This document shows, in pieces, positions 10,398-23,404 of a stretch of DNA of 64,000 nt. Location of the stretch: positions 41,044,949-41,108,948 of the forward strand of contig ML677335.1 in NCBI GenBank assembly GCA_007922305.1, read 5' to 3'. A program made the position numbers and the translations under genes. A model generated the notes under the pieces. It searched no databases and had not been told where the DNA came from. It saw only the letters and a list, made by a program, of their open reading frames with translations. The DNA is from Dermatemys mawii (taxonomy: Eukaryota; Chordata; Testudines; Dermatemydidae). Each line of letters opens with the position of its first letter. The stretch's first letter is position 1.

Positions 10398-13300
10398 TTG
10401 TGTCAGTAAACTCAGAAGTACAGCTCATATGAGTAAATTTACATGAGTGGGTTTGTAAGACTAGGTCCTTTGTTTCCCAGTCATTCCACAATTATAGTTT
10501 GGCTATTAAAAAAATAACTACGAACTTTCTTATATCAACATGACTAAAAATTGTGTCAATATCGATTTGTGTTGGACTTACTTTGGACAACTGCCATCTA
10601 AATCTGTTGATTTGAGTGGTCAATGTTTCATAAACAGTATGTTGCAGATTATTTTAAAACTTAGGCAAATGAAAATAAAACAAGACACTATCACAGTTTA
10701 TAGCTGTTCATAAAAGGAAATAAGTGCTGTATTGAAAGCAGTCAATTCGTTGGATAACATTTACCTCAGCTACTGTGAAGAAAAGCAGATGAAATGGAGC
10801 TGTTTTTGTCAACTTAGAAATGCCCTGAATTGCAATTATTCAAGGGAAATTACTTGCTTATTTATGGGGTTTTTTTTCCCAATTCAACAGATCTTCATTA
10901 TGATCATAATAGCATCCAAGGAAATAAGCTTCGTAAAAGTATTTGAATAATAAACAGAGTTGGGGGAGCTAATATTTCCTTCTCTGTCTAGTTTTTAATT
11001 TCCACGTTGTGTCCCCATGGTCACATTTTGTTGATGACAGCCTTTAACTGCAAATCTCACACATTCTATATACTACATTTTCTCAGTATCTGGCACTGTG
11101 ATATTAAATAACTATAAAACTAGAAAGCCAAAATAACTAAATCACCTGGCAGCCAATTTCTGAGAGTTAAACCACAAACCCGGAAAATGGTGGAGTGTGT
11201 TGAAATAATGTAAAGGAACCCCATAAATTCAAACTTTATGTTCTGTAAAGAACAAATATGAAAAAGGCATCAAAATAATGAAAGATTGTTTATGTATTCT
11301 GGCATGAAATGGGAATGTGTTATGAGAGAGAGCGCAATGGCAGAGACAGATCGACAGAGCTGACAGTGTGGTATTCATCCTGCATGGTACAGCAGACGTC
11401 CTGCTAGTGGCAGTCGACAGCGCAATAAATCAAGGGCTCTCGATGCTGTACCTACAGCTTATTACATCCAAGATGACAAATAAATAATAATCCCTGTCAC
11501 AGCGGCCCTTTGCTCAAGGATTGAGGCTGAAACCTTTTGCTCATCACTCCTGGTCTTAAGTGAAAACACTAGAACAAGGGAATTGAAGGCCACGGTTTAC
11601 TGAGCTCATGAAACACAAAGCAAGCCGGGCACAGGAACTAAAGCTGAGCATGAAAGGTCAAGCAACAAGAAAGGATAAACATGTAAATAATCCTAACAAA
11701 AATGTAGCAACATTTAGCATCAAGAGAGGTACAAAGGGCCTGTGAAAAAAACCAAGCTTCTGCAGTCTCACAAGAAGGCCACCGATTTGGTTGATTATCA
11801 GCGAAGCAGCAGCTAGATATTAATGGAACCAGGGTTAGGCCACTGGTATCTTGGATGCATACAATAAAATCCCTACTACATGTTTGTTTCTTTGCCTTCT
11901 CTATTATCACAATCATTCATTAGCATGGACAACACACCGAGGAAACAACAGTGTCCGCCCACGAAAGCTAACAAAATGCAAACTTTTATGAACAGAAAAT
12001 GTCTCCCCTAGGAACATATGATTTCCTATTCCTGAAAAGAAGGCTGATCTCCCAAGCTCAGAATTTCTTTGCCCTTCATAAAACTGAAAGTGTGGGTATT
12101 GTTCATCCAGACATTTTTGAATTCCAGCCACAGTATTTGACTAACCTCCTGCGACAGTGAATTCTGCCAGATGACTAAATTCTTGGAGAATTTGTTTCAT
12201 TTATTATGAATGTAAACTTGTAACACAAATTACTTTCTTGTTTGTACATAACAAAGGGTACCTACAATTCAGATTGCATGGGTCACAATCTTGTGTGCCA
12301 CCATAACCTGCTACTCTGGGAAGAGCTGTGTTGTCCTCAGAAAAAGATTCATGTTTATCTAGGAAAGAAGGATCATTATGTGTCTCTGGCAGGGAACCAG
12401 CACCTGAGTTCTTATAAAGTTCATTGAGCTCCTCGGAGGACAGATGTTACAAAAGTGGAAAGGATCATCTTCTGCTATCCCAAAGAAAACTTCTTATTTA
12501 ATTATTCATTTGGAAAAGCAACTAAGACAAACCTAAGTTTAGATTTCTTTATGTTGACTTTGTCAACAGGTGGCACTCACCTTTCCTGCACCATGCACGT
12601 TTCTCTTTAGAGGGATGATTTAATGTTAAAAATTCAGATTAAAAGATTCAGATTAATGTATACCTAACTGTAAAAATAGTGAACACAGAGCTCACTTATA
12701 CCTTACCAGGTAGCAGACTCATCTAAGAGTTTCATAATTTTATTTTTAATTGTAGTTTTAAGTATTTTAGTTGACATTGAATTAAGACTGGCCTATAATT
12801 CCCCAATTCACCACCTTAGCCTCTTTTTAAAAGGCAAGTGTAACATTTGCTGCTTCCCTGGCCCTTTCATACAGTTGCTGACTTTAATGAGTGGTCATAT
12901 TTTTGTTGACAGCTCAGCTTTTGCCCAGAACTTTTGCCAGCTCCCCTCCTGCCTGGCTTCCTGCTACAGTTTTAAAAAAACAGTACACGTATCCTCAACC
13001 TGCAATGTAGGCTAATATGTAAATTTGTTCATTACAAATATATCCATTGCTATTGCAACACACTGAACAGCAGGTTACGCTATGCTCGGAACAGTACCTA
13101 TGTTATGCCCTCCATCTGTCAGTCACTCACTTTCATCTTAGAACGGTCACTGCATGTGGTGCTATTTTTGCTGCTGACTTCAGCCTGAGAATGACACAAG
13201 CCCAGTACCTTTACCTTCTACTCTAGGTTTACACTTATTTCACACGTAATAGGTGTACATCTGAGTCCCAGGCTATTGTATTATTAAAAGGGAGAGTGTC

Positions 13301-13959
13301 AAAAAGATCAGCCAAATCCATCCTGATTCTATCCATTCAACTTGTGGCAATTCATGGGATTACACAGGTTCAAGAGAGCAGGATCTGATCCTTTAAACTA
13401 GGGAGTTAGCAATCAGAGACCCTGATACTGTGAAAATATTTTTCATTTAAAAAAGGCTTTGTGATGTCTCACCCCCTGTAGGCAAATAGGTGGTTAAGGT
13501 AGACTTGTTAAAACTCCTCTCCTCATCTTTAATATCAGAATTTCATGCAGCAGCATCCCTAAAAGTGATGCAGTGCTGCTTCTTGTGATGCAATCTTTGC
13601 ATTCGTGAACCCCACACAACAGCAGGGACAAGCTTCCTTGCCTTCCTTTCATTTTATCTTGAGGCTGACTCGCATCTTCGTTATGCCAGCCTTGATTGCT
13701 TGAGTGTCTGCTTCTCCAACAAGCACCTTCTTCTTTTGATATGTATAAGTGGAAGAGTTCCCAGTCTAAACCAGTAAAGCTACCATCTTGTCATCTCCCT
13801 CAATGCACTCCTCAAAACTCACCTCTTTACAAAATGCACACAGTGAATGACAACCTAACAACAGACTGCAGTTCACCACCTAGATCTCTCTGCCCCAGAG
13901 TGGCTAAGCATTGTGCATATGTTATTATTTTTCCTACCTGCATATCCCATCACTCGTCT
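10398..13959. other. Gene-free region; 11290-11600 possibly constrained
   Basis: No gene was recognised. The interval 11290-11600 is the least AT-rich part, has several CG dinucleotides outside any repeat, and shows no stop-free frame of note. This resembles a regulatory conserved element more than an exon. The frame at 13696-14130 runs into a hAT element and an old LINE end and is a shadow. Confidence 0.35.
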
Positions 13960-14066
13960 CGTCCCATCCACGTCCTACGTCTTTTTAGATTATCAACCTT
14001 TGTGGGCAGACACTCATTTTGTATATTTGTACAGTGCCAAGCCGAATGGGACATTGGTTGGTTGGT
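13960..14066 (+). repeat. Ancient LINE-like 3' end, left part (split by hAT)
   Basis: TGTGGGCAGACACTC and TTTGTACAGTGCCAAGC follow the old sauropsid LINE-end consensus. The sequence resumes after the hAT element at 14838-14885 as GCTATTGCAATATAAAT and ends in an AATAAATAAAAATAATAAT run. The hAT insertion therefore landed inside this repeat. Confidence 0.55.
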
Positions 14067-14074
14067 CTCCAGGT

Positions 14075-14829
14075 CAGGGGTGTGCAAACTATGGCCTGTG
14101 GGCCAGATCCGGCCCGCAAGCTGCTTCTAACCAGGCCCCCAGCTCCCACTGGTTTGTTTGCTCCAGCCCCTCCCCTGCTGTTCCCCCGCTCCATGCGAGC
14201 AGCGCTCGGGGAGGGGAGGCCGGTGCTACACGACAGTGTGTCTGGCTCTGGGCCAGACAAGCTGCACGCTGTGGCGGAACAGCCCCAGGTCTGGCTCTGG
14301 GCCAGACATGCAGCGTGGTAAGAGGGCCGGGGCGGGGGGATGGTGGGGAGGCTGGATAAGGGACAGAGGGTCTCAAGGGGCGATCAAGGGACAGTGAACA
14401 GGGGGGTTGGATGGTGCGTGGCAGTCCCAGAGGGCCTGTCGGGGAGGGGGGTGTGGCTAGGAGTTGGGGCAGTCAGGGGACAGGGAGCTGGGGGCTAGAT
14501 AGGGAGTGGGGTCTTGGGGTGGTTAGGGTTGGGGGTCTCAGGAGGGGGCAGTCAGGGGACAAAAGAGCAGGGAGGCTTAGATAGGGGGTGGGGTCCTGGA
14601 AGGATAGTTGGGGGCGGTCTCCGGAGGAGGTGATCAAGGGTCAAGGAGCTGGGCAAGAGTTGGATGGGTTGAAGGTTCTGAGGGGAGCAGTCAGGGAGTG
14701 GGAAGTGGGTGGGGGTTGGATAGGGTATGGGGCCAGGCTGTTTTGGGAGGTACAGCCTTCCCTACCCGGCCCTGCACACAATTTTGAACCCCAGTGTGGT
14801 CCTCGGGCCAAAAAGTTTGCCCTCCCCTG
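14075..14829. mobile_element. Non-autonomous hAT transposon, 755 bp
   Basis: The ends are CAGGGGTGTGCAAACT and, on the other strand, CAGGGGAGGGCAAACT, a good hAT inverted repeat. The 8-bp flanks CTCCAGGT (14067-14074) and CTCTAGAT (14830-14837) agree at 6 of 8 positions and fit a diverged target duplication. The interior is GC-rich; 14330-14740 is a decayed minisatellite whose units contain CAGTCAGGGGACAGGGA. The GC richness produces several overlapping long frames on both strands, none with protein features. A sister copy with different internal length lies at 60092-60772. Confidence 0.85.
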
Positions 14830-14885
14830 CTCTAGATGCTATTGCAATATAAATATGAACTTGCTATATAATAAATAAAAATAAT

Positions 14886-15322
14886 AATAATGAAGTTGTA
14901 AAATGATGGTTAGGCTTAGCCTTTTGATGCCATATTTCAGACAGTTACACTTGTGTTCTTATGGACTTTAGTAATTTCTGAAGATATAGTTCCAAATACA
15001 TGCCAGATTTGTTACAGTGCCCTTAAAGATCCTTGGCATAACGTTTTGAACATAGGTCATGACCGGGTCAGATTTTTCAAAGATTTTGGGGAAACATCAA
15101 TTCTAAAATTTTGCTGTTTGTAAAAAATATGCCTAAAAATCTTAGATTTATTTAAGGATGATTGACTAAGTACCAAATATACTGCACCTTACATACTACA
15201 GTAACAAGAACTTTATAAATCTCAGTAGGCAGAATATGAACACAACAACACATATATATGAAATTGTTAGCTGGTTAAAAAGCTTGAAAAGTATCAGCTT
15301 GATTACAGAGGATTTTCTGTAT
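14886..15322. other. Gene-free AT-rich stretch
   Basis: Nothing recognised between the old LINE end and the LTR. Confidence 0.5.
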
Positions 15323-15327
15323 GCTTC

Positions 15328-16111
15328 TGTCATAAGTGTGAAGTAGCCTAGAATTAGTGTTTACCTGTAAGGGGTTAAGCTAAAGGTAACCTGAGAGGTG
15401 GACAACTGACCAATGAGAAATTCCTCAGGAGACAAAGGATTTTAAGTTTCAGTTTCTCTCTGGGTCTCTCTGTTCACCTCGGCTATGGGATGAACACAGC
15501 TATGTCTTTCACTATAACTATACGATTCTATCAAGTAGTGTAGTTAGTAAGTTTACCTTTTTTTATCACTTGGAGGGTTCTCAGTGGTGAGTGTTGGCTG
15601 GGTGCTTCTTGATATTGTAAGCTTCAGCCGAGATATCAACTGTGGGAGAAAATTGCCTCGGGGGAGAGGTTTGGTTTCTGAATCCTTTTGTTGATTATGG
15701 TAGATGCTGTTCTATTGATGGTTATAAGGGATTTATTCCTTTCTTTTTTCTTTTATTAAAATCTTTCTTTTAAGAAGCTGACTGCTTGTTTTTCATTGTG
15801 TAAGATTCTGGTTTTGGATTGGGCACGTCTCGCAGGATCAGGCGAGGTTTTGTTTTTTTTCCTCTCAAGCTTCCCAGGGAAGGAAGAAGTTTGGGGGGTT
15901 AGTGGAAAGGGAAAGAAGGGTCCCCAAACTACCCTAGACCTAGTTTGGTGGTGGCAGTGTACCAGGTCCAGATACAGAAGAAGTTGTGTTCTGGGGAAAA
16001 ACATTTTAACCCAAGCTGCTAAAATAAGCTGGGGGGGGGGTTATTTCTTTTTTTTCATGCGGGTCCCCACATCTGTACCCTAGAGTTCAGAGTGGGGAGG
16101 CAATCCTGACA
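15328..16111 (+). mobile_element. Solo LTR of an endogenous-retrovirus-like element, 784 bp
   Basis: It begins TGTCATAAGTGTG and ends CCTGACA, the TG...CA termini of an LTR. The flanks GCTTC (15323-15327) and GCTGC (16112-16116) agree at 4 of 5 bases, fitting a 5-bp target duplication. The content, including a GTAAGGGGTTAAGCTAA block near 15367 and an ATTAAA polyadenylation-type signal near 15755, resembles a common turtle LTR family recalled from memory. No gag, pol or env sequence or second LTR adjoins it, so it is most likely the product of LTR-LTR recombination. Confidence 0.65.
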
Positions 16112-16116
16112 GCTGC

Positions 16117-19100
16117 TATTTGGCAAATATTTCTATATCGTAAGCCTATTGGGGCAGAGAACATGCTTTCTTCCAGAATTGTGCACATTGCGAGCACAGC
16201 CAGAAGCAAACAACAACATGATAACATGAAGTCTATAAGAAGTTGCTCAATTGAAGAGAGTCTCAGAATCCCTCTAAGAAAATAATATGAGACAGAAATG
16301 CACCTTTCAGGTACACAGTATAAATGAGAAATTAGCAAGTATGAAGTACATCTAATTTCCTTTTTAATATATGTTGGAATATTTTGCCAAACTGTGGAGT
16401 CTGCTGTACATGCACAAAATACTACTTTGAAGTGCAAGCCCTTTACTAATGTTTTTATTCAAATAACTAATTACCCAATACAACAAGCATCAACGTTTTA
16501 TAGAACTTAAACCTGGATTTCTGTAATTTCTCCTACCCTAATGCCAGCCACTGTTGGGAGCATTTAGTTATAAATTGTCTTTCAATAAAAGTAAAAGCTC
16601 CCAAAACAACAAAATGAAAAGACACAGCAGCTTAAATCAAGGAAGTCAATTTCCACATGCTGATCCTAAATATTTCATAGCCCTATTTTATTCTGACATT
16701 TGTAGATGACTAAAGTGTTACAAAGGAAATAAAATGCTGATTAAAGAGTTCACTGTCATAAAGGTTACTGAATTGTAAATGGCCCTTTCCATCTTCCTGT
16801 TAATAGGTACCCAGCTGTAAACATCATGAAAGATGTGACGGGAGGCCTGTGCTGCTCCTTTAGGAGTCATATATACATTAATCACTGAATCACCAAGCCA
16901 TGCTTAATTGCAAGTTGTATATCACACAAATCCATGGTAAGTAGAAGGAAACTCATTATTGCTGCTTCATAACTACTGGGTACTTCTCATTTTAACCTTC
17001 TCACACCTGGGACACTTGGTTGTTTTACAATGGGAATGCAGAGAAGGTATTAAGCCACTAATTATAGTAGCACTGTATCTTAGCCTGTTGGTTTAGCATT
17101 CTGCAAGATAAAACAAAATACTAAGGAAACCAGAAAAGGATGACTTTCTTCATTCTGGTTAAGTGAATTTTAGTGGATTTCACTTTTTTCCTGGAGGACA
17201 ACATGCTGAAATCCATTACTCCTTGATAGTTTACAGAACTGTTTAAATGATAAAGGAAGAAACCTGCAGTACATTTTGTTTTGACAAAATTATTGATTTA
17301 AATCCCATACAATAGGAGAGTACTATTTAAAGGTCACCCAAAAAGAAATGAGTTTACACTCGAACAGAGCAAGCTTATCTGTCATGAAAGTGTAATAATG
17401 TGTTTATACTCTCTCTGGTGTGTATTTATTTTTCAGGAAGATATAAGAGTCTATGTTCGGTGAAAGGGGCTTCTAAAGGAGAATTTTTTAAAATATTTAC
17501 ATTTATATTTAACAAAACAATATTTAACAAAAACAGTCCTTATTTACAAACTGGTTCCCATTCCTTCACCCCCCAAAGCACATTAAGGAACAACTTTAAA
17601 GTGATAAATTTTTTTAAAAAATCCCTTTTAGGTGCTTTTTTAAATCACTCAAAACCAGCTTTTAAAAAAAGGAAACTGGAAACAGTCCATTATGAGATTA
17701 TGTATCTTTAAACACACGTATAAATAGCTCAAACATTTGAATAATGGATGTGGCACACACCAGCTTTTTATTATACACCTCTACAGATCAAGAAAGTTTT
17801 AAAGCAAACTGACAGACATCATAAGTATTTCAAAATAGGCAACACTGAGTCCACGTCAACATATGCTACCTGTTTTACTACAATTAAGAACCTATTTCTT
17901 AATTATGAGGTTCTATAAGTGCCGAATTGCTCTCTTTAAGAATCTGATAGGCTCAAGAACTCCACATCTTTTCTTTGGATATTATTTTGAACTGTTCTTG
18001 TTCTTACATTTTGCTTTTACTTTATCCTGAGTTTCAAACAGAAGTGATCTAGCCAAACTTTCTATTCAAAACTTGCCTGTTCTTACAGCAACAAGCAACA
18101 TCTATTATCTCCTTAAAAACAACTTTTTCCAAGGCATCTGTTTCGCACCAGCCCCAACTTGGGTGCCATTTTCATCTCTGTCTCCAACAAGCAAGAATGG
18201 ACCCCTCTTTCATATCCTTAAAGATGATGCAGGATTCCTCTTTCAAATGTGGTTCAGGTAGATTTGAAAATTAATACCTGGGCCTAAATATATCTCTCTT
18301 TCTTTCAAACTATTAGCAGATGCAAACATGATGTTTTATCATTCATGCTAGAACCATCTCCTTCTTCCATCTTGTCTGGTATTAGTAGATAGCCATTTGC
18401 ACCCATAAGAAGAATGCTATGAATGTTGACACTGGGGTGTGTGCAGTCTACGTATGCAATGCATGCACTCCATGCCCAACTGGTCCAACATGCTCCAGCT
18501 GGCGCCCCCCAAATGTGCATGAAGAAAGCCATTTTGTAAAATAAAATATTACATGCACGGTATAAGTGAGGTTATGTTGCATGGAGGATATCAATTTGTG
18601 GAATATCACTGAAAAGGCATGTAAGTGTAGAATTAAATATACAAGGCTTTAACCGGGACTTGATATTATGCAAGTAAAGATGAGAACATCCCTTTGCATG
18701 ACTCAATTATTCAACAATTATGAATGAGACATTATGCCTACGTACATTTCTGACAGATGATTAGATTACATTCACTATAGCTATTTAACATAACTCTGAG
18801 GTTTCTTTTCTGATACCATGAATCTACTAAACCTTCTCACATACAGGTAAAAATCAATAGGATTATAGCTATTTGGAAACACTGTTGCGTTCTTGAGGTG
18901 AGTTAATCTAGTGCATTTCTGCAAAAAGAACTAAAAAGGCATGCAAATATAGAATTCAATACACAAGGCATGCAAGTGTAGAACTGAATCGTCCATGACA
19001 GAACAGAGCTAATGGTACAAATTTGGTTAGGATGGAAAGATTAGAGTGCAAAATTTGTGCATTAATTCATTTAGTGTAAGAAACTATTCATTTGGTTTAT

Positions 19101-19281
19101 TAATTTCTATGTGTATATTAAAGATTTTTTTCTATCATCTAAAAAGTTGTTGAATGCCTGACTAAAAATATCACTGCATGTCACTGACACCGCCTCACAT
19201 TCACCTGGTTTTACAAGTCAACTTCTTAAATGCTGCAACAGTATTTGGCTTTATTATTTTGATCCACAAAAGGTTGTTTTT
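16117..19281. other. Gene-free region
   Basis: No coding or recognised transposon sequence. A motif of about 35 bases, GGCATGTAAGTGTAGAATT and flanks, occurs at 18617-18648 and again, in two adjacent copies, at 18939-18990. The repeat-free block 16780-16940 may be constrained. Confidence 0.4.
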
Positions 19282-19286
19282 GCAAT

Positions 19287-19342
19287 GAGCTTATATTGCA
19301 TTGCAATGCAATGAGCTTATATTGCAGCGAGCTTATATTGCA
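19287..19342 (+). repeat. Triplicated 14-bp motif abutting a CR1 5' junction
   Basis: GAGCTTATATTGCA occurs exactly at 19287-19300, 19313-19326 and 19329-19342. The last copy touches the start of the CR1 fragment. It may have arisen by slippage or template jumping when the CR1 inserted. Confidence 0.8.
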
Positions 19343-19570
19343 GCAAGGCATTTAGGCTGAACGTTAGGAAAAACTTCCTGTCAGGGTGATTAAGCACTGG
19401 AATAAATTACCTATGGAGGTTGTGGAATCTCTGTCACTGGAGATTTTTTAAGAGCAGGTTAGACTAACACCTGTCAAGGATGGTCTAGATAATACTTATT
19501 CCTTCCTTGAGTGCAGGGGATTGGACTATTCAGGCTCTCGAGATCCCTTCCAGCCCTGATTCTACGAATA
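19343..19570 (+). repeat. CR1 3' end
   Basis: AACGTTAGGAAAAACTTCCT, then TAAGCACTGGAATAAATTACC, then GATCCCTTCCAGCCCTGATT and a TCTACGAATA end: the order of the CR1 3' UTR. It is 5'-truncated within the 3' UTR and does not carry the TTCTTAT tail of the younger subfamily. Confidence 0.8.
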
Positions 19571-20524
19571 CCACAAGAAATATTATAGCATGTGCCCATT
19601 TAAGAGTTGGAAGTTCTATATTAGTAGGTTCCATTCATTATACATATATTTTGTCATTATTTGTACCCAAATTGCAGGCGTTCTGAAATGAGCTCTTGCA
19701 GAACAAAGATCTATGGCTTTCTATACCTCAATGTGAAGGCTGTGATATTTAGTGGATTGAGCACTAAGCTAGCTCTAAATAAAGCTCTACCTCATTCAAA
19801 TCCAATTGGACTGCACTAAGAAGTGTTCCAGCATCACCTCCTCCATTACAGCTCTCCAATGAAAGCTTGGCATTAACACACAAGCCTCATTGATTCAGAT
19901 TCCTTCTTCAGCCCTTTTCACTCAACATGGCAAAAGATCTGTAGACATTTATGATTCATAAGAATAAATGGCACTAAAAAGATTCTTTTGGGGGGCACTA
20001 TGCTACTGATAGAGACTGAAAGTGACTGCCATCTGATGGATGTTTGGTTGTCTACATCGCAACACATCTATTGAAAGAGATCTGCAATGAACAAACTCAC
20101 TTCACACAGCAGGCCACCGAAGGACAAGCAGAGCAACTAATCGACAACTTTATTGACATCGTGCAAGTCAATCCAAAGAGTGTATGAAAATGGAGACCAT
20201 CTAGAGAAAATCCCCTCTAAGAAAGGGATGAGGCACACTGATGTGACAGGATGGGGAAACTTGTATTAGAACTGCCAATACTGCACCTGCAATGGAGAAT
20301 GTAATCTAATGTTCTTAGCTCAGAACCTTTTCCTAGCACTAAATTGAACTCCAAAAAGAAAGAAAATCATGCAGTAGCTTTGTCAGTTTTTTTGGGTCAG
20401 CCAGATGGTTTAGTGATAAAGAAGCATGACACAAAGAAAGGCCAGTCTTTTTACATTTCCTCTGTAAAACACACATCTACATCATGATGCATCAAATTCT
20501 AGAGGAGGAAGCACTACATCCAAG
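19571..20524. other. Gene-free stretch
   Basis: No recognised feature. Confidence 0.5.
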
Positions 20525-20703
20525 ATTTTCAAAACTAGTGATCTTGGGTGGCTCAACTTTTAGGTGCCCATATTACGGAGGCCAAATTTTTAGAGAGGTC
20601 TAAGCACCTGCCCTCTGCAAACAAAAGCTCCTTTTAGTGTCATAAGTTGTATGTCCAGAAATGGAGGCATTCCCAATCAGTAGTCACTTTTGAAAACCTT
20701 GGA
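20525..20703. repeat. Old palindromic repeat, about 180 bp
   Basis: It starts AAGATTTTCAAAACTAGTGA and ends GTCACTTTTGAAAACCTT, which pair as inverted ends. Inside are TTAGGTGCCCA and TAAGCACCTG, typical of a widespread sauropsid foldback repeat with 'gattttcaaaagcgcctaa' arms. Diverged and non-coding. Confidence 0.5.
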
Positions 20704-22149
20704 CTATACATTTTCTTGATTCTCAATCAGAAATGGTGATAAAAGGCTCTAGTAGGTGCCAACTCCGTCCTTTTGTTTAGCAAGAATATGAAGGGAGAGA
20801 GAAAGTAGAAATATATTTTAGTAGACTGAACACTTTTCCCCACTCTCAGCTGAAACAGAAAAAGAATTCCCTTCATAAGCAACAAGAGTCGGAGCATGGA
20901 AACCTTTATCAGTTATGTCTCAATTATCACTTTTGAGTGTTACAGCAAAGAGAGGGAGCAGAGAGATTAAACAATTTGGAAAAACAATATGGAGTTTGGA
21001 CTGCATCAAGGGTAAACACACACAGTTTTCCGCTAACAATAACTGCATGTTTCCCATTATAAAATCAAAAAAGTAAAGTCTGAAGAGGTTCTTTTTCAAA
21101 AGGCTAAAGAACATCTCCACATAAAACTGAGCATTTTTCACATCAGACAGTACAAATTAGACCTGCTTTGGGGACACAAACATCTACCTTTTCATGTGCA
21201 AAGGCTGCTTTAAACTTTCTCTCTTCAATAAACATTGATAGACTTTATTTACGACTTTTTTTTCCCCCCAAAACTGGGCATTTATCCCATTTCGTCTTGC
21301 CATCTGAAGACTTGTCTGCGATTTAGAATAATCTATTCTAAATGGACTACTCCACTTGTAATAAATCCATTTTTATTATTCAGACCATCCAGAATATAGT
21401 TTAAAAACAAAGTATTTGGATCATTAAGTGGCGACTTACTTCAACACCATAAGCTTTGTTCTTCATACCAGCATTAACTCATAGCACAAACATCCAGGAT
21501 AGTGACAAGAGATACACAAATCACTACATGTTGCTCATGTGATGCTTTTGTCCTTTTGGTGGGAGGCTTGTGTGTATCTATATCATCAGAATTAGTAGTT
21601 TGTGTGTGGTCATTTATTCACATTAAATGTCTTGAAAATGCCTTTGTAATTTTAATGAAAACCTCCAAAAACAGTTCAAGCTTTTAAAAAAAGACACTTC
21701 AGTTTTGCGCAACAAAGTTCTATGCGAGATATAGGGAGCACATATCTCGATTGCCCAAAGAGGCTGAAATTATAAGACCCCACACCTTGAAAGCAAAAAT
21801 CAAAGATGCTGATAATACTAAATGTTCAACACTAAGTATTACATTTTTTTTTTTTAGGCAAGACAGAAGCTGACAAAATTTTTGCCAGTGAGGGATTATT
21901 TGTTACCACTCAATGTGGCATGGATAGTTTCTGGTCTGACTGACTGACTGTACGTTACAATTAAATAAGAAACTGTACCATCTTAAGTTTTCATTTGCCC
22001 ATAGAAAATCTGAGGCAATGTCTTATCCCTTTTATCCACTGAAGAGGTGTGACTTACAATGGAGAAGTGTTCACTTACTATACTTAATATGGATGCATTG
22101 AACAAAAATGAGCAAAAACTAATTTTCTGTTCTTGTATGCTATTTTCCT
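20704..22149. other. Gene-free region
   Basis: No coding exon or repeat was recognised. Any 5' part of the decayed hAT transposase would lie here but cannot be read. Confidence 0.4.
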
Positions 22150-23310
22150 CCCATTGGGTGGAGTTTTCATCTCTACCCAAAGAAACATCTGATTTGTGGT
22201 GTGCATTCATCCAGCAAATTATTGAAATGTACTCAATTACAAGATTGTTGGAATTTGTGCAGATGACACCAATACAAACTTTGGTGGTGCCAGACTTCGT
22301 AGGAAAAACAATTGTTGCAAAAGTTCCAGCCCAATTTAGCAAAAGAGATCTTTGGTATTGGGTGAAGTGCACATATTTTACATAACTGCCTCCAAACTGC
22401 AAGCAACTGTCTTCATTTTGATGTGGACAGATTTGCTGTAAAGTTTTAGAAATACTTTTGTAAGTACACAGTGTGTGTTGAAGAGCTGAAAGACTTCTGT
22501 CAATTTCTTTAAATTCAGTATATCAAATTACTAGAGCATGGCAGCACATGAATCCTCTCTTTGGGACCAATATACAAGATTTTGTTGATTTTTTTTAAGG
22601 AGTTGAAGAGTATGATCTCTCCCAAGATAAACGCCCATCACAACTAAAAAAGCTCTTTGATGATCCTGCCTCACAATTGTGGCGTCTCTTTGCCAGCAAA
22701 CAAACTGCATATTCCAAAAGGTAACAGAGATGATAGAGTAAAAACAATTTGTCAGTGACAGAAGTTGCACTGAAAATATGTTCCCTGCATGTTAACTTAT
22801 CGGTGGCACTGAAAAGTTTGAATGGGCTCTGCTGAGAAATATGTTGCAATTCGAGCAAATGCAATACAACCTTGAATTCCCTCCTTAAATATGGTGGATG
22901 AGATTCGTATATTTGATGAGTGGACCAATGCAAAATCAATTGCCTCCACTTGTCTTTCAAACTGGAAGTATCAGCAAACACTTGTCACCAAAAGGTGGCA
23001 GAAAATTTTTTCGAGAGATTAACCATAATGCACTATAATACACAAATTTAGCTAAGGATGTGGAATTTGTGCTGTCTCTTCCTGGTACTACAGTGCCTAC
23101 TGAACGTGTATTTTCAATTATGAATGATGTGTGGTCACCTGAAAAAAAAAAAATCACATTTCCATGTCTCCACCCTAAAGGCTGTCTTTTGCATACAAGT
23201 TAACTTTTCTCTGGACTGTACTGCATTCTACAACAAGTTGCTGAAAGATAAGCAAACCCTGAGAAAAATATCATCATCAGAGAAATAGAACTGCTATCAA
23301 GCAACTTCAT
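22150..23310 (+). pseudogene. Decayed hAT transposase (BED-finger / KIAA1586-like type)
   Basis: Translated with frame changes, the plus strand gives pieces of a hAT transposase in the right order. A region reading HILHNCLQTASNCL lies near 22385. It is followed by VCVEELKDFCQFL at about 22473-22510 and KLLEHGST with ILSLGPIYKILL at about 22530-22590. The C-terminal dimerisation signature LPGTTVPTERVFSIMN is at about 23077-23125. These resemble the hAT family that includes domesticated KIAA1586/ZBED-like genes. Many stops and shifts, and an A12 run at 23141-23152, rule out a product. Terminal inverted repeats and target duplications were not found. It could be a transposon relic or a processed copy; the relic is likelier. 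Minus-strand frames here are shadows. Confidence 0.65.
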
Positions 23311-23404
23311 ACCCTAAAAAACAGTAGGGTTATTGCCAGTAATTACTAAATTGTAAGTAAAAATGTATGAAACTATAAAATATATATATGAAACTACCTC
23401 ATCT

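Noticed and set aside
13696..14397. Overlapping frames of 79-148 codons on both strands
   Set aside because: They cross the hAT boundary at 14075 and an old LINE end, and have the Pro/Gly/Ser-rich composition of random GC-rich DNA.
15756..16083. Frames of 82 and 95 codons
   Set aside because: They lie within a solo LTR on opposite strands and match no retroviral protein.
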